From Gammaproteobacteria bacterium (GTDB lineage Bacteria > Pseudomonadota > Gammaproteobacteria > Pseudomonadales > Halieaceae): DNA of 64,000 nucleotides. Below, piece after piece: positions 8,725 through 19,088 of the stretch. The notes under the pieces were generated by a model, which worked only from the letters and a program-made list of their open reading frames with translations, was not told the origin of the DNA and did not search any database. The first letter of the stretch is position 1, and each line of letters opens with the position of its first letter. The position numbers and the translations under genes are program-made. The DNA is taken from the NCBI GenBank assembly GCA_030427085.1, contig JAUHXH010000004.1, positions 62,001-126,000 of the forward strand, given 5' to 3'.

Positions 8725-9684
8725 TCAAGCCTCCGGCAGAAAGCCGAAGAAGCGGTCGCAACGGGCCAGATAATCCCGGCGAATGGCCGGGCTTTCATTC
8801 GCCAGTTGATGGCCGGCTCCCTCCAGCCACTGCACCTCGCACGCGGTGAAAAGCTCCGGCATGTGCGCCGCGTTGTAGGGTCCGTCCACCGTGCCGTCAT
8901 TATCCCCCTGCAGCATCAGCACAGGGGCATGATGTAAGGGGCTAAATTCCAGCCCATCCAGCCAACGGCGCAAGGCCCCCACCCAGGCCAGTGGTGTGAC
9001 CTGACTCTGCATAGGGTCCTCGCGCTGGAAGGCGAGAAACTCATCGTTGGAACAATTGCGATTGAAGGTGCGAGGCAGTTTGTCTTTCCAGCGGTGCAGC
9101 AGGCGGTGACCCAGGGTAATGCGCCACCAGTGCAGCGGGCGAATCAATGGCGCCAGCAACACACAGCGCACAAAAGGCCAGTGGTGAGTACGGGCGTACT
9201 CCACCAGCGCCGCGCCCCCGGTACTCTGGGCCATGGCATACCAGGGCAGCTGCAGCACCGCACAGGCTGCGAGCACATCCGCCACGGCCTGCCCATAGCG
9301 GGAGAAATCATCGATGACGGCCGGCTCACCAGAAGACAAGCCATGCCCGGGCAGGTCAAAGGCCACCACATTGAGCTTGCGCCGCAGGCCGTATTCAATC
9401 AGATGAGGGTAGAGCGAGCTGTGATCCAGATAGCCGTGTACCAGCAGCAGATTGCCCACCGCACGGGGCGAGCGATACACGTGCACCGCCAGCCGAAAGC
9501 CACTGGAGGCGACATTCCCCAGGGCATGACTGACCCCGGCAAAACGGGTTTCGAAATCAACCCCATAAAAACGGTTAAAGTCTCCGAAGGCCGGCAGGTC
9601 AGACGCATTCAGCGCCTGTTCCAGCGGTGGTAACGCCCGCCGCAAGCCCTGCAACTGCGAGGCTTTGAGCACCGGGCGGTTCAT
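8725..9684 (-). CDS. Alpha/beta hydrolase (lysophospholipase-like)
   Basis: Serine hydrolase of the alpha/beta fold, 319 residues, probably cytoplasmic (no signal peptide). The oxyanion-hole segment VHGYLDH lies at about 82-88. FDLPGHGLSSG (109-119) is typical of lysophospholipase/monoglyceride-lipase relatives. The nucleophile elbow reads AQSTGG (Ser154), with Ala in place of the first Gly of the usual GxSxG. An acid residue in GDNDGTVDG (about 256) and His in GAGHQLAN (about 291) complete the triad. The substrate is unknown. It is convergent with the marC-family gene with no base between the two stop codons. Confidence 0.8.
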   Translation of the reverse strand: MNRPVLKASQLQGLRRALPPLEQALNASDLPAFGDFNRFYGVDFETRFAGVSHALGNVASSGFRLAVHVYRSPRAVGNLLLVHGYLDHSSLYPHLIEYGLRRKLNVVAFDLPGHGLSSGEPAVIDDFSRYGQAVADVLAACAVLQLPWYAMAQSTGGAALVEYARTHHWPFVRCVLLAPLIRPLHWWRITLGHRLLHRWKDKLPRTFNRNCSNDEFLAFQREDPMQSQVTPLAWVGALRRWLDGLEFSPLHHAPVLMLQGDNDGTVDGPYNAAHMPELFTACEVQWLEGAGHQLANESPAIRRDYLARCDRFFGFLPEA

Positions 9685-9704
9685 CCTTTTCGGCCCGGGG
9701 TGCG

Positions 9705-10769
9705 CTAGCGAATATCGGGGTCGAGGCTGCCCGCCTCGTAAGCCTGGTGCATGTACTCCAGAGAATGCGCCCTGATCTTGCTGGCCTGCCCGGCGGTACC
9801 AAAGGCCTCGTAGCGATCCTTACAAATCCCCTTCATCGCCGTGATGGTCTGGGTGAGGAACTTGCGTGGGTCGAACTCGGCAGGATTTTCAGCCAGGAAG
9901 CGACGCACCGCGCCGGTGGAGGCCAGGCGCAGGTCGGTGTCGATATTGACCTTGCGAACCCCGTGCTTGATGCCTTCCTGAATCTGCTCCACGGGTACAC
10001 CGTAGGTTTCGGGAATCTCGCCGCCGAATTCGTTGATGATCGCCAGCCACTCCTGCGGCACCGAGGATGAGCCGTGCATTACCAGGTGGGTGTTGGGAAT
10101 GCGGGCGTGGATTTCCTTGATGCGGTCGATGGCGAGAATGTCGCCCGTGGGGGGGCGGCTGAACTTGTAGGCGCCGTGGCTGGTGCCGCAGGCAATCGCC
10201 AGCGCGTCCACGTGGGTCGCTGCCACGAACTGGGCCGCTTCTTCCGGGTCGGTCAACAACTGGTCGTGGCTGAGGGTGCCCTCGGCGCCGATGCCGTCTT
10301 CTTCACCGGCCATGCCGGTTTCCAGAGAGCCAAGGCAACCCAGTTCACCTTCCACAGACACGCCACAGGCGTGGGCCATGTCCACCACCGTACGGGTGAC
10401 GGAAACGTTGTAGTCGTAGTCAGTGGGGGTTTTGCCGTCGGTGCCGAGGGAGCCGTCCATCATCACCGAGCTGAAGCCCAGCTGGATGCTGCGCTGGCAA
10501 ACGGAAGGCGATACACCGTGATCCTGGTGCATCACCACCGGAATGTGGGGAAACTCCTCGATCGCGGCCAGGATCAGGTGGCGCAGGAAGGGGGCGCCGG
10601 CGTATTTTCGGGCGCCGGCACTGGCCTGCATGATGACGGGCGAATCGGTTTCGTTCGCCGCCTCCATGATGGCCCGGGTCTGCTCCAGGTTGTTGACGTT
10701 GTAAGCGGGTACGCCGTAGCCGTGTTCGGCGGCGTGATCCAGCAGTTGTCGCATGCTGATCAAAGCCAT
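9705..10769 (-). CDS. fba: Class II fructose-bisphosphate aldolase
   Basis: Zinc-dependent aldolase cleaving fructose-1,6-bisphosphate (glycolysis, gluconeogenesis); 354 residues, typical of the class II type A/CbbA group. Zinc ligands and catalytic residues are visible in [10 protein letters not shown] (His81, Asp83, His84), EGELGCLGS, the phosphate-binding TSHGAYKF, and HGSSSVP followed by [12 protein letters not shown] start at 10769. It is the last gene of the tkt-epd-pgk-fba group on the minus strand, separated from pgk by 102 bp that hold a strong stem-loop. Confidence 0.97.
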   Translation of the reverse strand: MALISMRQLLDHAAEHGYGVPAYNVNNLEQTRAIMEAANETDSPVIMQASAGARKYAGAPFLRHLILAAIEEFPHIPVVMHQDHGVSPSVCQRSIQLGFSSVMMDGSLGTDGKTPTDYDYNVSVTRTVVDMAHACGVSVEGELGCLGSLETGMAGEEDGIGAEGTLSHDQLLTDPEEAAQFVAATHVDALAIACGTSHGAYKFSRPPTGDILAIDRIKEIHARIPNTHLVMHGSSSVPQEWLAIINEFGGEIPETYGVPVEQIQEGIKHGVRKVNIDTDLRLASTGAVRRFLAENPAEFDPRKFLTQTITAMKGICKDRYEAFGTAGQASKIRAHSLEYMHQAYEAGSLDPDIR

Positions 10770-10811
10770 GGGGGTGATCCTTTCGTTGTAGTGTCGTTAG
10801 ATCTCAATGAA

Positions 10812-10845
10812 CCCCCGGCATGGGTTTTGGGCGGTGTGCCGGGGG
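10812..10845 (-). other. Intercistronic stem-loop between pgk and fba
   Basis: Perfect 9-bp GC-rich inverted repeat (CCCCCGGCA at 10812-10820, TGCCGGGGG at 10837-10845) with a 16-nt loop. There is no T-run, so it is more likely an mRNA-stability or processing element separating pgk and fba expression than a terminator. Confidence 0.6.
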
Positions 10846-10871
10846 CTCTTGTCAGGGTCTGTCGGTCGCGC

Positions 10872-12041
10872 TCAGCCTTGGGCGCGCTCAGTCAAAATGG
10901 CAACCGCCGGCAGGGTCTTGCCCTCCACATATTCGAGGAAGGCGCCGCCGCCGGTGGAAATATAGGAAACCTTATCTGCGATCCCGAATTTGTCAATTGC
11001 CGCCAGGGTGTCGCCGCCCCCGGCCAGGGAGAACGCTGGGCTGTCGGCGATGGCCCGAGCCAGCGCCTCGGTGCCGGCAGAGAACTGGTCGAATTCGAAC
11101 ACCCCCACCGGCCCATTCCACAAAATAGTGCCCGCGTTTTGCAGGATACCGGCAATTTCCGCCGCCGAGTCCGGGCCGATGTCGAAGATCATGTCATCTT
11201 CTGTTACCGCATCAGACGATTTCAGCGTGGCCGGGGTGGCGGCGTCGAAAGCCTTACCGGTGACCACATCACTGGGCACCGGGATATTGGTTTTGGCCAT
11301 CAACGCTTTGGCCTGGGGAATCAGATCGTCCTCGCACAGTGACTTGCCCACCGGCTTGCCGCTGGCGGCGAGGAAGGTATTGGCGATGCCACCGCCGACG
11401 ATCAGCTGGTCAACCTTGTCAGACAGCGTCTCAAGCACGGTCAGTTTGGTGGAGACCTTGGAGCCGCCAACAATAGCGACCATGGGGCGGGCAGGCGCAG
11501 CCAGTGCCAATTCCAGGGCCTCCAGCTCCGCGGCCAATAACGGGCCGGCGCAGGCTTCGGGGGCAAATCGCGCCACGCCGTGAGTTGAGGCCTGGGCGCG
11601 GTGGGCAGTGCCGAAGGCGTCCATCACAAAAATCTCGCACAGGCCGGCGTAGGTCTTGGCCAACTCTTCACTGTCGGCTTTTTCACCCGGATTGAAGCGA
11701 ACGTTTTCCAGCATCGCAACTTCGCCGGGCTCCAACTCCACGCCGAGGCGCCAGTCCTGCACCAGAATCACACGCTTGCCCAGCAGGCCCGACAGGTGTT
11801 CGGCCACCGGCGCCATGGAATACTGCTGGTCGAACTCGCCTTCCACCGGACGGCCCAGGTGAGACATCAGAATGACTTTGGCCCCGGCGTCACAGGCGGC
11901 CTGAATGGTGGGCAGTGCCGCGCGAATACGGGCATCGCTGGCCACCGCACCGTCCTTGATCGGAACGTTCAGGTCTTCGCGGATCAGCACGCGCTTGCCG
12001 GCGAGGTCCAGGTCGTTCATACGCTTGAAAGTCAGGGCCAT
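10872..12041 (-). CDS. pgk: Phosphoglycerate kinase
   Basis: Transfers phosphate from 1,3-bisphosphoglycerate to ADP in glycolysis and runs in reverse in gluconeogenesis. The 389-residue length is standard. Visible family motifs: [13 protein letters not shown] at the N-terminus, [23 protein letters not shown], the nucleotide-binding NGPVGVFEF, and [10 protein letters not shown] near the C-terminus. The ATG at 12041 is chosen because the protein there begins [13 protein letters not shown], matching the family; the open frame continues upstream into epd in a different phase. It starts 13 bp after the epd stop, so the two are co-transcribed. Confidence 0.97.
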   Translation of the reverse strand: MALTFKRMNDLDLAGKRVLIREDLNVPIKDGAVASDARIRAALPTIQAACDAGAKVILMSHLGRPVEGEFDQQYSMAPVAEHLSGLLGKRVILVQDWRLGVELEPGEVAMLENVRFNPGEKADSEELAKTYAGLCEIFVMDAFGTAHRAQASTHGVARFAPEACAGPLLAAELEALELALAAPARPMVAIVGGSKVSTKLTVLETLSDKVDQLIVGGGIANTFLAASGKPVGKSLCEDDLIPQAKALMAKTNIPVPSDVVTGKAFDAATPATLKSSDAVTEDDMIFDIGPDSAAEIAGILQNAGTILWNGPVGVFEFDQFSAGTEALARAIADSPAFSLAGGGDTLAAIDKFGIADKVSYISTGGGAFLEYVEGKTLPAVAILTERAQG

Positions 12042-12054
12042 GTCAGGTTCCTCT

Positions 12055-13068
12055 TTATTGCAGGGCAGACCAGTAATCGGCAACGTCGAGCATGCGGTTG
12101 GCGTAGCCCCACTCATTGTCGAACCAGGTCAGAACTTTAACCAGCCGTCCGCCACTGACGCGGGTCTGGCCGGCATCCACGATGCTGGATCGCGGATCGT
12201 GATTGAAATCGCTGGAGGCCAGAGGCTCCTCGGTGTAACCCAGAACACCCCTGTACCCTTCCGCGGCAGCGCGGCTGATGATCTGGTTCACTTCCGCCAC
12301 GCTGGTGTCGCGCGCCACCTGAACCACCAGGTCCATGGCAGACACATTAAACGTCGGCACTCTCAGGGCCTGGGCAGTAAAACGGCCGGACAATTCCGGC
12401 AAAATACGCTCGATCCCCAGCGCCAGCGCGGTGTCGACGGGGATAATATTCTGCGCGGCACCGCGGGTCTTGCGCAGATCCGTGTGGTGATAGGCATCCA
12501 GCACCGGCTGATCGTTCATTGCCGAGTGAATGGTGGTGATCGTTCCCGACTCGATACCGAGCGCATCGTGCAGTGCGGCGATGACCGGCGTGATGCCATT
12601 GGTGGTGCACGAAGCCGCTGAGACCACACGATGCTGCGCCTGCAGCAGCGCCTCGTTCACACCAAACACAATCGTGGCATCCACGTCGGGCTGTGCGGGC
12701 TGGGAAAACAGCAAACGATTCGCACCGCAGGCCAGGTGTTGCTCGGCGCTGGCCCGGTCGGTAAAGGCACCGCTGCACTCCAACACCATGTCCACCCCGA
12801 GCTCACCCCAGGGCAGGCCTTCGCTGTCCGCCTGGGAGAGGAGCTGAATACGCTCACCCCCAAATTCGAGAAAATCCGGGCCGCCGGTCAGCGGCAGCGG
12901 AAAGCGGCCGTGGGTAGAGTCATAGCGGGACAGGTGCAGCACCGTACGGGCATCCGCCAGCTCGTTGATCGCCACCACCTGCAGCCGCTCCCGCAGGGGG
13001 CTTTCCACCAGCGCGCGCAGCACACTGCGGCCGATCCGGCCGTAGCCGTTGATCGCCAGTCGCAGCAA
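12055..13068 (-). CDS. epd: Erythrose-4-phosphate dehydrogenase (GAPDH family)
   Basis: NAD-dependent oxidation of erythrose-4-phosphate, the first step of DXP-dependent pyridoxal-phosphate synthesis. Rossmann motif [15 protein letters not shown] starts at residue 6; catalytic Cys154 lies in ASCTTNG; the partner His lies in [18 protein letters not shown] and the overall similarity to E. coli Epd, plus position between tkt and pgk, favour epd over a glycolytic gapA, but a GAPDH activity cannot be excluded. The start is TTG at 13068, supported by AGGAGA about 8 nt upstream and by the conserved N-terminus. The second Cys of the usual SCTTNC is Gly here. Confidence 0.88.
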   Translation of the reverse strand: MLRLAINGYGRIGRSVLRALVESPLRERLQVVAINELADARTVLHLSRYDSTHGRFPLPLTGGPDFLEFGGERIQLLSQADSEGLPWGELGVDMVLECSGAFTDRASAEQHLACGANRLLFSQPAQPDVDATIVFGVNEALLQAQHRVVSAASCTTNGITPVIAALHDALGIESGTITTIHSAMNDQPVLDAYHHTDLRKTRGAAQNIIPVDTALALGIERILPELSGRFTAQALRVPTFNVSAMDLVVQVARDTSVAEVNQIISRAAAEGYRGVLGYTEEPLASSDFNHDPRSSIVDAGQTRVSGGRLVKVLTWFDNEWGYANRMLDVADYWSALQ

Positions 13069-13094
13069 AACCCTGTCTCCTGAACCTGCGTCTC

Positions 13095-15092
13095 TTACAG
13101 CAGGATGTCCTCGACCGCGGTAACGACGTTGTCCACGGTAAAGCCAAAGTGCTCCATCAGGTCACCGGCAGGCGCAGATTCACCGAAGGTGGTCATACCC
13201 ACTACGCGGCCATCGAGACCCACATACTTGTACCAGTAGTCCACGTGGCTCGCTTCCACCGCCACACGAGCGAATACGTCGCTGGGCAGTACGGATTCGC
13301 GATAGGCCGCATCCTGTTGCTCGAAAACCTCGGCACAGGGCATGGACACCAGGCGCACATTCTTGCCCGCGTCGTTCAGTTGCTCCGCCGCCTTGCGCGC
13401 CAGCTCCACTTCCGAGCCGGTGGCAATCAGGATGGCATCCGGCTGTCCGTCGCAATCACTCAGGATGTAGCCGCCACGCTGAATGTTGGCCACCTGGGCA
13501 CTATCGCGCACCTGGTGCGCCAGACCCTGGCGAGAGAAGATCAGCGCGCTGGGGCCACTCTTGTTCAGGATCGCCGCCTGCCAGGCTACCGCAGACTCCA
13601 CCGCATCGCAGGGGCGCCAGGTTTGCAGGTTGGGCGTGCTGCGCAGGGCGGTGAGTTGCTCTACGGGCTGGTGAGTCGGGCCATCTTCGCCCAGACCGAT
13701 AGAATCATGGGTGTAAACGAAGATGGACTGCACCTTCATCAAGGCTGCCATGCGCACCGCGTTGCGGGCGTATTCCATAAACATCAGGAAAGTCGCGCCG
13801 TAGTTGACGAAACCGCCGTGCAGGGCGATGCCGTTCATGATCGCCGACATGCCAAATTCACGCACGCCATAGTAGAGGTAGTTGCCGTCGGCATCATCCG
13901 CACTGATACCCTTGCTGCCACTCCAGATGGTCAGGTTGGACCCGGCCAGATCGGCGGAGCCGCCGAACAGTTCCGGCAACAGCGGGCCGTAGGCGTTCAG
14001 GGCATTTTGTGAGGCTTTGCGCGAGGCGACCGTGGCCCCCTCTTCCTGACAGGCCGCGATGTAGGCATTGGACTTCTCGGCGAAATCCGACGGCAAATCG
14101 CCGGCGAGGCGACGACGCAATTCGGCAGCCAGTTGCGGATGGGCTTCGGCGTAAGACTGCATGGACTGTTCCCAGGCATCCTCGGCCGCATTGCCGCGAG
14201 CCTTGGCGTCCCAGCCCTGGTAAATATCTTCGGGCACTACAAATGGTTCATGGTCCCAGCCCAGATGCTGACGGGCTGCGGCGATTTCGTCCGCACCCAG
14301 CGGCGCGCCGTGCACCGACTCAGAGCCTTCCTTATTGGGGGCGCCCTTGCCGATCACCGTTTTACAGCAGATCAGTGTAGGACGGGCGGTGTCGCCACGC
14401 GCCGTTTCGATGGCAGTGCGAATCGCATCTGCATCGTGGCCATCCACGGCGGGAATCACCTGCCAGCCGTAGGCTTCAAAGCGCTTCGGCGTGTCGTCGG
14501 TGAACCAGCCTTCCACTTCGCCGTCGATGGAGATGCCGTTGTCATCGTAAAAGGCAATCAACTTGCCCAGACCCAGGGTACCGGCCAGCGAGCAGGTCTC
14601 GTGGGAAATGCCTTCCATCAAACAGCCATCGCCGAGGAACACGTAGGTGTAGTGGTCGATTACCGCGTGATCGCCGCGGTTGAACTGCGCGGCCAAAGCC
14701 TTTTCGGCAATCGCCATGCCCACGGCATTGCTGATGCCCTGGCCCAGCGGGCCAGTCGTTGTTTCCACACCCGGTGCGTAGCCATATTCCGGATGGCCCG
14801 GCGTTTTGCTGTGGAGCTGACGAAAGTTTTTCAGCTCCTCAATCGGCAGTTCATAGCCTGACAAATGCAGCAGGCTGTAAATCAGCATCGAACCGTGGCC
14901 GTTGGACAGTACGAAGCGGTCGCGGTTGGCCCACTCGGGGTTGGCGGGGTTGTGCTGCAAGTAGTCGTTCCAAAGAACTTCGGCAATATCGGCCATGCCC
15001 ATGGGGGCGCCGGGGTGGCCACTGTTGGCCTGTTGCACGGCATCCATACTCAGGGCACGAATGGCATTGGCAAGTTCAGTCCGGGAAGGCAT
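13095..15092 (-). CDS. tkt: Transketolase
   Basis: Thiamine-diphosphate enzyme of the pentose phosphate pathway moving two-carbon units between sugars; 665 residues, typical length. Visible motifs: early [16 protein letters not shown], the ThDP/Mg motif [14 protein letters not shown] with a later DNNG-like segment, [19 protein letters not shown] (substrate and cofactor contact), and the C-terminal domain from about 530. It is the first gene of the tkt-epd-pgk-fba run and supplies erythrose-4-phosphate, the substrate of the neighbouring Epd. ATG start at 15092. It is divergent from the SahR-like gene, and the shared 226-bp region holds the 28-bp palindrome. Confidence 0.97.
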   Translation of the reverse strand: MPSRTELANAIRALSMDAVQQANSGHPGAPMGMADIAEVLWNDYLQHNPANPEWANRDRFVLSNGHGSMLIYSLLHLSGYELPIEELKNFRQLHSKTPGHPEYGYAPGVETTTGPLGQGISNAVGMAIAEKALAAQFNRGDHAVIDHYTYVFLGDGCLMEGISHETCSLAGTLGLGKLIAFYDDNGISIDGEVEGWFTDDTPKRFEAYGWQVIPAVDGHDADAIRTAIETARGDTARPTLICCKTVIGKGAPNKEGSESVHGAPLGADEIAAARQHLGWDHEPFVVPEDIYQGWDAKARGNAAEDAWEQSMQSYAEAHPQLAAELRRRLAGDLPSDFAEKSNAYIAACQEEGATVASRKASQNALNAYGPLLPELFGGSADLAGSNLTIWSGSKGISADDADGNYLYYGVREFGMSAIMNGIALHGGFVNYGATFLMFMEYARNAVRMAALMKVQSIFVYTHDSIGLGEDGPTHQPVEQLTALRSTPNLQTWRPCDAVESAVAWQAAILNKSGPSALIFSRQGLAHQVRDSAQVANIQRGGYILSDCDGQPDAILIATGSEVELARKAAEQLNDAGKNVRLVSMPCAEVFEQQDAAYRESVLPSDVFARVAVEASHVDYWYKYVGLDGRVVGMTTFGESAPAGDLMEHFGFTVDNVVTAVEDILL

Positions 15093-15264
15093 CAGAGTCT
15101 CCTGATCGTTGATGTCCGTGCGGGGACAGGTTGGCTGGGGCTAAGGGGCGGCTATTTTCGCGTAAGCGCCCCCGTGGGGCAAACAGTTGGCGATATTTTC
15201 ACCGCCCACATGCCGTAAATAGTGCGCCTTTGCCCGCCCCGGGCCCCTTCATTGGGGGAATTTC

Positions 15265-15292
15265 ATCTATATCAAAATATTTTGATATAGAT
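15265..15292. promoter_or_regulatory. Perfect 28-bp palindrome, proposed SahR operator
   Basis: Half-site ATCTATATCAAAAT followed with no spacer by its exact reverse complement; the symmetry stops at the next base on each side. It is strikingly AT-rich within a GC-rich region. It overlaps the proposed -35 box of the regulator gene and lies 173 bp upstream of tkt. Known SahR sites in Proteobacteria are, as I recall, palindromes with an ATCAA...TTGAT core, which fits. The site would let the regulator control its own operon with metK. Confidence 0.85.
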
Positions 15293-15310
15293 CGAAAGCC
15301 CTGCTAGACT
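15282..15310 (+). promoter_or_regulatory. Sigma-70 promoter of sahR-metK
   Basis: TTGATA (15282-15287), 17-bp spacer, TAGACT (15305-15310). The -35 box lies inside the right half of the palindrome, so operator binding would block RNA polymerase. The expected transcription start is about 15317, only one to three bases before the ATG at 15319, and there is no Shine-Dalgarno sequence, implying a leaderless or nearly leaderless mRNA. Confidence 0.65.
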
Positions 15311-15318
15311 TCCCCACC

Positions 15319-16344
15319 ATGTTGCATACTGCCGCCAATGACAGCCGCGCCCAGGCCGGCGAAGACCCACAGGACAGCACAGCGGCCCTCGCGGCCCTGT
15401 GCAAAGCCAGTGGCGACCCGCTGCGCCTGATGATCCTGCGGGCGCTGCGTCAGGACTCCTTCGGCGTGGGTGAACTGTGCAGCCTGTTCGATATGCGCCA
15501 GCCCGCCCTCAGCCACCACCTCAAAGTGTTGGCGAATGCCGGCCTCGTCGCCAGCCGCCGCGAGGGCAATTCCATTTTCTACCGCCGCAATACCGTCGCC
15601 ACCGCACCTGCGCTGGAAGACCTGCAGCGCGAATTACTGGCCAGCGCCGACGCCCTTCCCCTGCCAACCGAGCTGGCCCAGCGCCTGGCCGACCTGCAGC
15701 GCCAGCGCGAAGACAACTCCCGAGACTTCTTCCGCAAGAGCGCCCACAAATTCCGCGAACAGCAGGAATTGATCGCCGCCTTCGACCACTATGCCGAAGC
15801 CGTAGCCCAGCTCATCGACCAGGCGCCACTGCCCGGCCGCGACCTGGTTCTGGAAGTCGGCCCCGGCGACGGCGCCTTCCTCGCCGAACTGGCACCCAGA
15901 TTCAAGCGCGTGGTCGCCCTCGACAATGCCGAGGAAATGCTCCAGCGTGCCCGCGAGCGCGGCGCCGAACTTCAACTGGAAAACGTTGAATACCTCCACG
16001 GCGACACCCGCAGCCCGGCCCTCAACGCACTGCGCGCCGACTGCGTCGTCATCAACATGGTGCTACACCACACACCGGCACCCGGCGACATCCTGCAAGA
16101 CATCGCCAACCACCTCGCCCCTGCCGGCGTAGTGGTGATCAGTGAACTGTGCCGCCACGACCAGGGCTGGGCGCGGGAAAACTGCGGCGACCTGTGGCTC
16201 GGTTTCGAGCCCGAAGAACTCACCCAATGGGCCAGCGCTGCCGGCCTGCAAGAATGCGCCAGCGCCTACCTGGCCCAGCGCAACGGATTTCAACTACAAG
16301 TACGCGCCTTTCGCGCCACCGACCAACAAGGAACCTCCGCATGA
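15319..16344 (+). CDS. sahR: ArsR-type regulator fused to methyltransferase domain, SahR-like
   Basis: Predicted transcription factor sensing S-adenosylhomocysteine. Residues 20-100 form an ArsR winged helix ([11 protein letters not shown], recognition helix [11 protein letters not shown] at 61-71). Residues 150-320 form a class I methyltransferase fold with motif [13 protein letters not shown] at 177-188, likely reused for ligand binding. This architecture plus the genes that follow (metK, ahcY, metF) match SahR, the SAM-cycle repressor described in Proteobacteria. No metal-binding Cys pair typical of ArsR metal sensors is seen. The stop overlaps the metK start (ATGA). A catalytically active methyltransferase remains possible. 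Confidence 0.85.
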   Translation: MLHTAANDSRAQAGEDPQDSTAALAALCKASGDPLRLMILRALRQDSFGVGELCSLFDMRQPALSHHLKVLANAGLVASRREGNSIFYRRNTVATAPALEDLQRELLASADALPLPTELAQRLADLQRQREDNSRDFFRKSAHKFREQQELIAAFDHYAEAVAQLIDQAPLPGRDLVLEVGPGDGAFLAELAPRFKRVVALDNAEEMLQRARERGAELQLENVEYLHGDTRSPALNALRADCVVINMVLHHTPAPGDILQDIANHLAPAGVVVISELCRHDQGWARENCGDLWLGFEPEELTQWASAAGLQECASAYLAQRNGFQLQVRAFRATDQQGTSA

Positions 16345-17495
16345 GCGAATACAGCATCTTCACCTCGGAATCCGTTTCCGAGGGCCACCCCGACAAAATG
16401 GCCGACCAGATCTCCGACGCCATTCTGGACGCCATCCTCGTCGATGACGCCAACGCCCGCGTGGCCGTGGAAACCCTGGTAAAAACGGGCATGGTCGTGG
16501 TTGCCGGTGAAGTCACCACCGATACCTACGTGGATCTCGAAGACGTGGTGCGCGACGTTGTCCTGAGCATAGGCTACGACAGTTCCCGCGTCGGCTTCGA
16601 CGGTGCCTCCTGCGCCGTGCTGAACGCCATCGGTAAACAGTCCCCCGACATCGCCATGGGCGTGGACGAAGGCGAAGACAAAGAACAGGGCGCCGGCGAC
16701 CAGGGCCTGATGTTTGGCTACGCCACCAACGAAACCGACGTGCTGATGCCCGCGGCTATCTACTACTCCCACCGCCTGGTGGAAAAACAGGCCCAACTGC
16801 GCAAAGACAACGTACTGCCCTGGTTGCGCCCCGACGCCAAGAGCCAGGTCACCCTGCGCTACGACAACGGCAAACCGGTCGCCATCGACGCCGTGGTTCT
16901 GTCCACCCAACACGACGAAGGGATCAGCCAGCGCGACATCCACGAAGCCGTAATGGACCTGATCGTCAAGGAAACCCTGCCAGCCGAGTGGCTACACGCT
17001 GACACCAAGTTCCACATCAACCCCACTGGCCAGTTCATCATTGGCGGCCCCGTGGGCGATTGCGGCCTGACCGGCCGAAAAATCATCGTGGACACTTACG
17101 GTGGCGCGGCCCGCCACGGCGGCGGCGCCTTCTCCGGCAAGGACCCCTCCAAAGTAGACCGTTCCGCCGCCTACGCCGGCCGCTACGTCGCCAAAAACAT
17201 CGTTGCCGCCGGCCTCGCCGACCGCTGCGAGATCCAGGTTTCCTACGCCATCGGCGTCGCCGAACCGACCTCGATCTCCATCAACACTTTCGGCACCGGC
17301 AAACTCAGCGACGACGTGATCGCCGGCCTGGTCCGCGAACACTTCGACCTGCGCCCCAAAGGCTTGGTAGAAATGCTCGACCTGAAACGCCCGATCTACC
17401 GCAAGACAGCGGCCTACGGTCACTTCGGTCGTGAGCTGCCAGAATTTACCTGGGAAGCGACAGATAAAGCTGAGGCGTTGAAAGCAGCGCTGTAA
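16341..17495 (+). CDS. metK: S-adenosylmethionine synthetase
   Basis: Makes SAM from methionine and ATP; 384 residues, standard length. Motifs: [20 protein letters not shown] at the N-terminus (ATP site His), the second ATP-binding segment around 115-135 ([15 protein letters not shown]), and the glycine-rich P-loop-like [16 protein letters not shown]. The ATG at 16341 overlaps the regulator's stop by 4 nt, so it is translated coupled to the regulator; its level would follow the SahR-type operator. Upstream in-frame sequence is not part of the conserved protein. Confidence 0.97.
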   Translation: MSEYSIFTSESVSEGHPDKMADQISDAILDAILVDDANARVAVETLVKTGMVVVAGEVTTDTYVDLEDVVRDVVLSIGYDSSRVGFDGASCAVLNAIGKQSPDIAMGVDEGEDKEQGAGDQGLMFGYATNETDVLMPAAIYYSHRLVEKQAQLRKDNVLPWLRPDAKSQVTLRYDNGKPVAIDAVVLSTQHDEGISQRDIHEAVMDLIVKETLPAEWLHADTKFHINPTGQFIIGGPVGDCGLTGRKIIVDTYGGAARHGGGAFSGKDPSKVDRSAAYAGRYVAKNIVAAGLADRCEIQVSYAIGVAEPTSISINTFGTGKLSDDVIAGLVREHFDLRPKGLVEMLDLKRPIYRKTAAYGHFGRELPEFTWEATDKAEALKAAL

Positions 17496-17512
17496 GAAAA
17501 ACCCGGTATAAA

Positions 17513-17583
17513 CCAGGCCCTGAATGACCCGCGCGGCTGGGCGTATTAAGCCCGCCGAGCGCAAGGGTAGTTTCAGGGGCTGG
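17513..17583 (+). ncRNA. Structured RNA leader before ahcY
   Basis: The metK-ahcY gap (192 bp) can fold into an outer 12-bp helix (CCAGGCCCTGAA at 17513-17524 with TTCAGGGGCTGG at 17572-17583, one G-G mismatch). This closes around a GC-rich inner helix (GCGCGGC near 17531 with GCCGAGCGC near 17554, continued by GGGC/GCCC). No T-run follows directly. The position before ahcY suggests a cis-regulatory element, but I could not match it to the SAH riboswitch consensus from memory. It could also be an mRNA-stability structure. Confidence 0.4.
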
Positions 17584-17687
17584 AGGGCCGGCTCTACGAA
17601 GCGACACAAATGCTGACAGAATCTTTTTGAGTAGCATCCAGACAATATTGAACAGGCGCAATTAGCTGCCCGAACGAGGAACCAACC

Positions 17688-19079
17688 ATGAGCACAGCCG
17701 AACAACTGAACACCAACGAAGACTACAAAGTCGCCGACATCTCCCTGGCAACATGGGGCCGTCGCGAACTCGACATCGCCGAAACCGAAATGCCGGCACT
17801 GATGGCCATGCGCGAAAAATACAGCGCCAGCAAACCCCTCGCCGGCGCCAAAATCCTCGGCTGTATCCACATGACCATCCAGACCGGCGTACTGATCGAA
17901 ACCCTGATCGAACTGGGCGCCGAAGTGCGTTGGTCCTCGTGCAACATCTTCTCCACCCAGGACCACGCTGCTGCCGCCATCGCCGCCGCTGGCGTGCCCG
18001 TGTTCGCGTGGAAAGGAGAGACAGAAGAAGAGTACGACTGGTGCATCGAGCAGACCATTTTGAAAGACGGCCAGCCCTGGGACGCCAACATGGTACTGGA
18101 CGACGGCGGCGACCTGACCGCCATGCTGCACGATAAGTACCCCGCCATGCTCGACAAGATCCACGGCATCACTGAGGAAACCACCACCGGCGTACACCGC
18201 CTGCAGGAAATGCTCGAAGCCGGCACCCTGAAAGTGCCTGCGGTAAACGTGAACGACTCCGTGACCAAGAGCAAGAACGACAACAAATACGGCTGCCGCC
18301 ACAGCCTGAACGATGCCATCAAGCGCGGCACCGACCACCTCATGGCCGGCAAAAAAGCCCTGGTGATCGGCTACGGAGACGTGGGTAAAGGTTCCGCCCA
18401 GAGCCTGCGCCAGGAAGGCATGATCGTCCGCGTGACCGAGATCGATCCCATCTGCGCCATGCAAGCCTGCATGGACGGCTTCGAAGTGGTTTCACCCTAC
18501 ATCGACGGCGTTAACGACGGCACCGCCAACAGCGTCAACCGCGACCTGCTGGCTAACACCGACCTCGTGGTAACCACCACCGGTAACTACAACGTGTGCG
18601 ACGGCCACATGCTGAGCGCCCTGAAAAATGGCTGCGTGGTAAGCAACATCGGCCACTTCGATAACGAAATCGACACCGCCTACATGCGCGAAAACTGGGA
18701 GTGGGAAGAAGTGAAGCCCCAGGTACACAAAGTGTATCGCGACCGTGCCAACAACGATCACCTGATCGTGCTGTCCGAAGGCCGCCTGGTAAACCTGGGT
18801 AACGCCACCGGCCACCCCAGTCGCATCATGGACGGTTCCTTCTCCAACCAGGTACTGGCGCAGATCTACCTGTACGAGCGCCGCTTTGCCAACCTCGAGC
18901 CCGAGCTGAAGCAGGCTGCCCTGAGCGTGGAAGTACTGCCCAAGAAACTGGACGAAGAAGTTGCTGCGCACATGGTCTCCGGCTTTGGTGGGGTGATTAC
19001 CCGCCTGACCGACGAACAGGCCAAGTACATCAACGTCAGCGTGGACGGCCCCTACAAGCCGGAAAGCTACCGCTACTAA
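17688..19079 (+). CDS. ahcY: Adenosylhomocysteinase
   Basis: Reversible hydrolysis of S-adenosylhomocysteine to homocysteine and adenosine, relieving product inhibition of methyltransferases. 463 residues with bound-NAD Rossmann motif ([16 protein letters not shown], about 226-241). Substrate motifs include [28 protein letters not shown] and [13 protein letters not shown]. The C-terminus KPESYRY is the conserved tail that reaches into the neighbouring subunit. The start is ATG with GAGGAA 8 nt upstream. The 192-bp leader is strongly structured. It is followed after 9 bp by metF, completing the SAM/methionine cycle block. Confidence 0.97.
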   Translation: MSTAEQLNTNEDYKVADISLATWGRRELDIAETEMPALMAMREKYSASKPLAGAKILGCIHMTIQTGVLIETLIELGAEVRWSSCNIFSTQDHAAAAIAAAGVPVFAWKGETEEEYDWCIEQTILKDGQPWDANMVLDDGGDLTAMLHDKYPAMLDKIHGITEETTTGVHRLQEMLEAGTLKVPAVNVNDSVTKSKNDNKYGCRHSLNDAIKRGTDHLMAGKKALVIGYGDVGKGSAQSLRQEGMIVRVTEIDPICAMQACMDGFEVVSPYIDGVNDGTANSVNRDLLANTDLVVTTTGNYNVCDGHMLSALKNGCVVSNIGHFDNEIDTAYMRENWEWEEVKPQVHKVYRDRANNDHLIVLSEGRLVNLGNATGHPSRIMDGSFSNQVLAQIYLYERRFANLEPELKQAALSVEVLPKKLDEEVAAHMVSGFGGVITRLTDEQAKYINVSVDGPYKPESYRY

Positions 19080-19088
19080 GGGATAGCC

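Noticed and set aside
10074-11342. 422-codon open frame antisense to fba and pgk
   Set aside because: Same GC-driven artefact; composition is His/Gly/Val-rich with no domain.
17513-17690. Known SAH riboswitch before ahcY
   Set aside because: The core sequence I remember for the class (GAGCGCUGC with CCAGGCUCG) is not found; kept only as an unassigned structured leader.
16992-18464. Long open frame (490 codons) antisense to metK-ahcY
   Set aside because: Shadow of high-GC coding DNA; low-complexity Gly/Ala/Val product with no motif, opposite to two certain genes.
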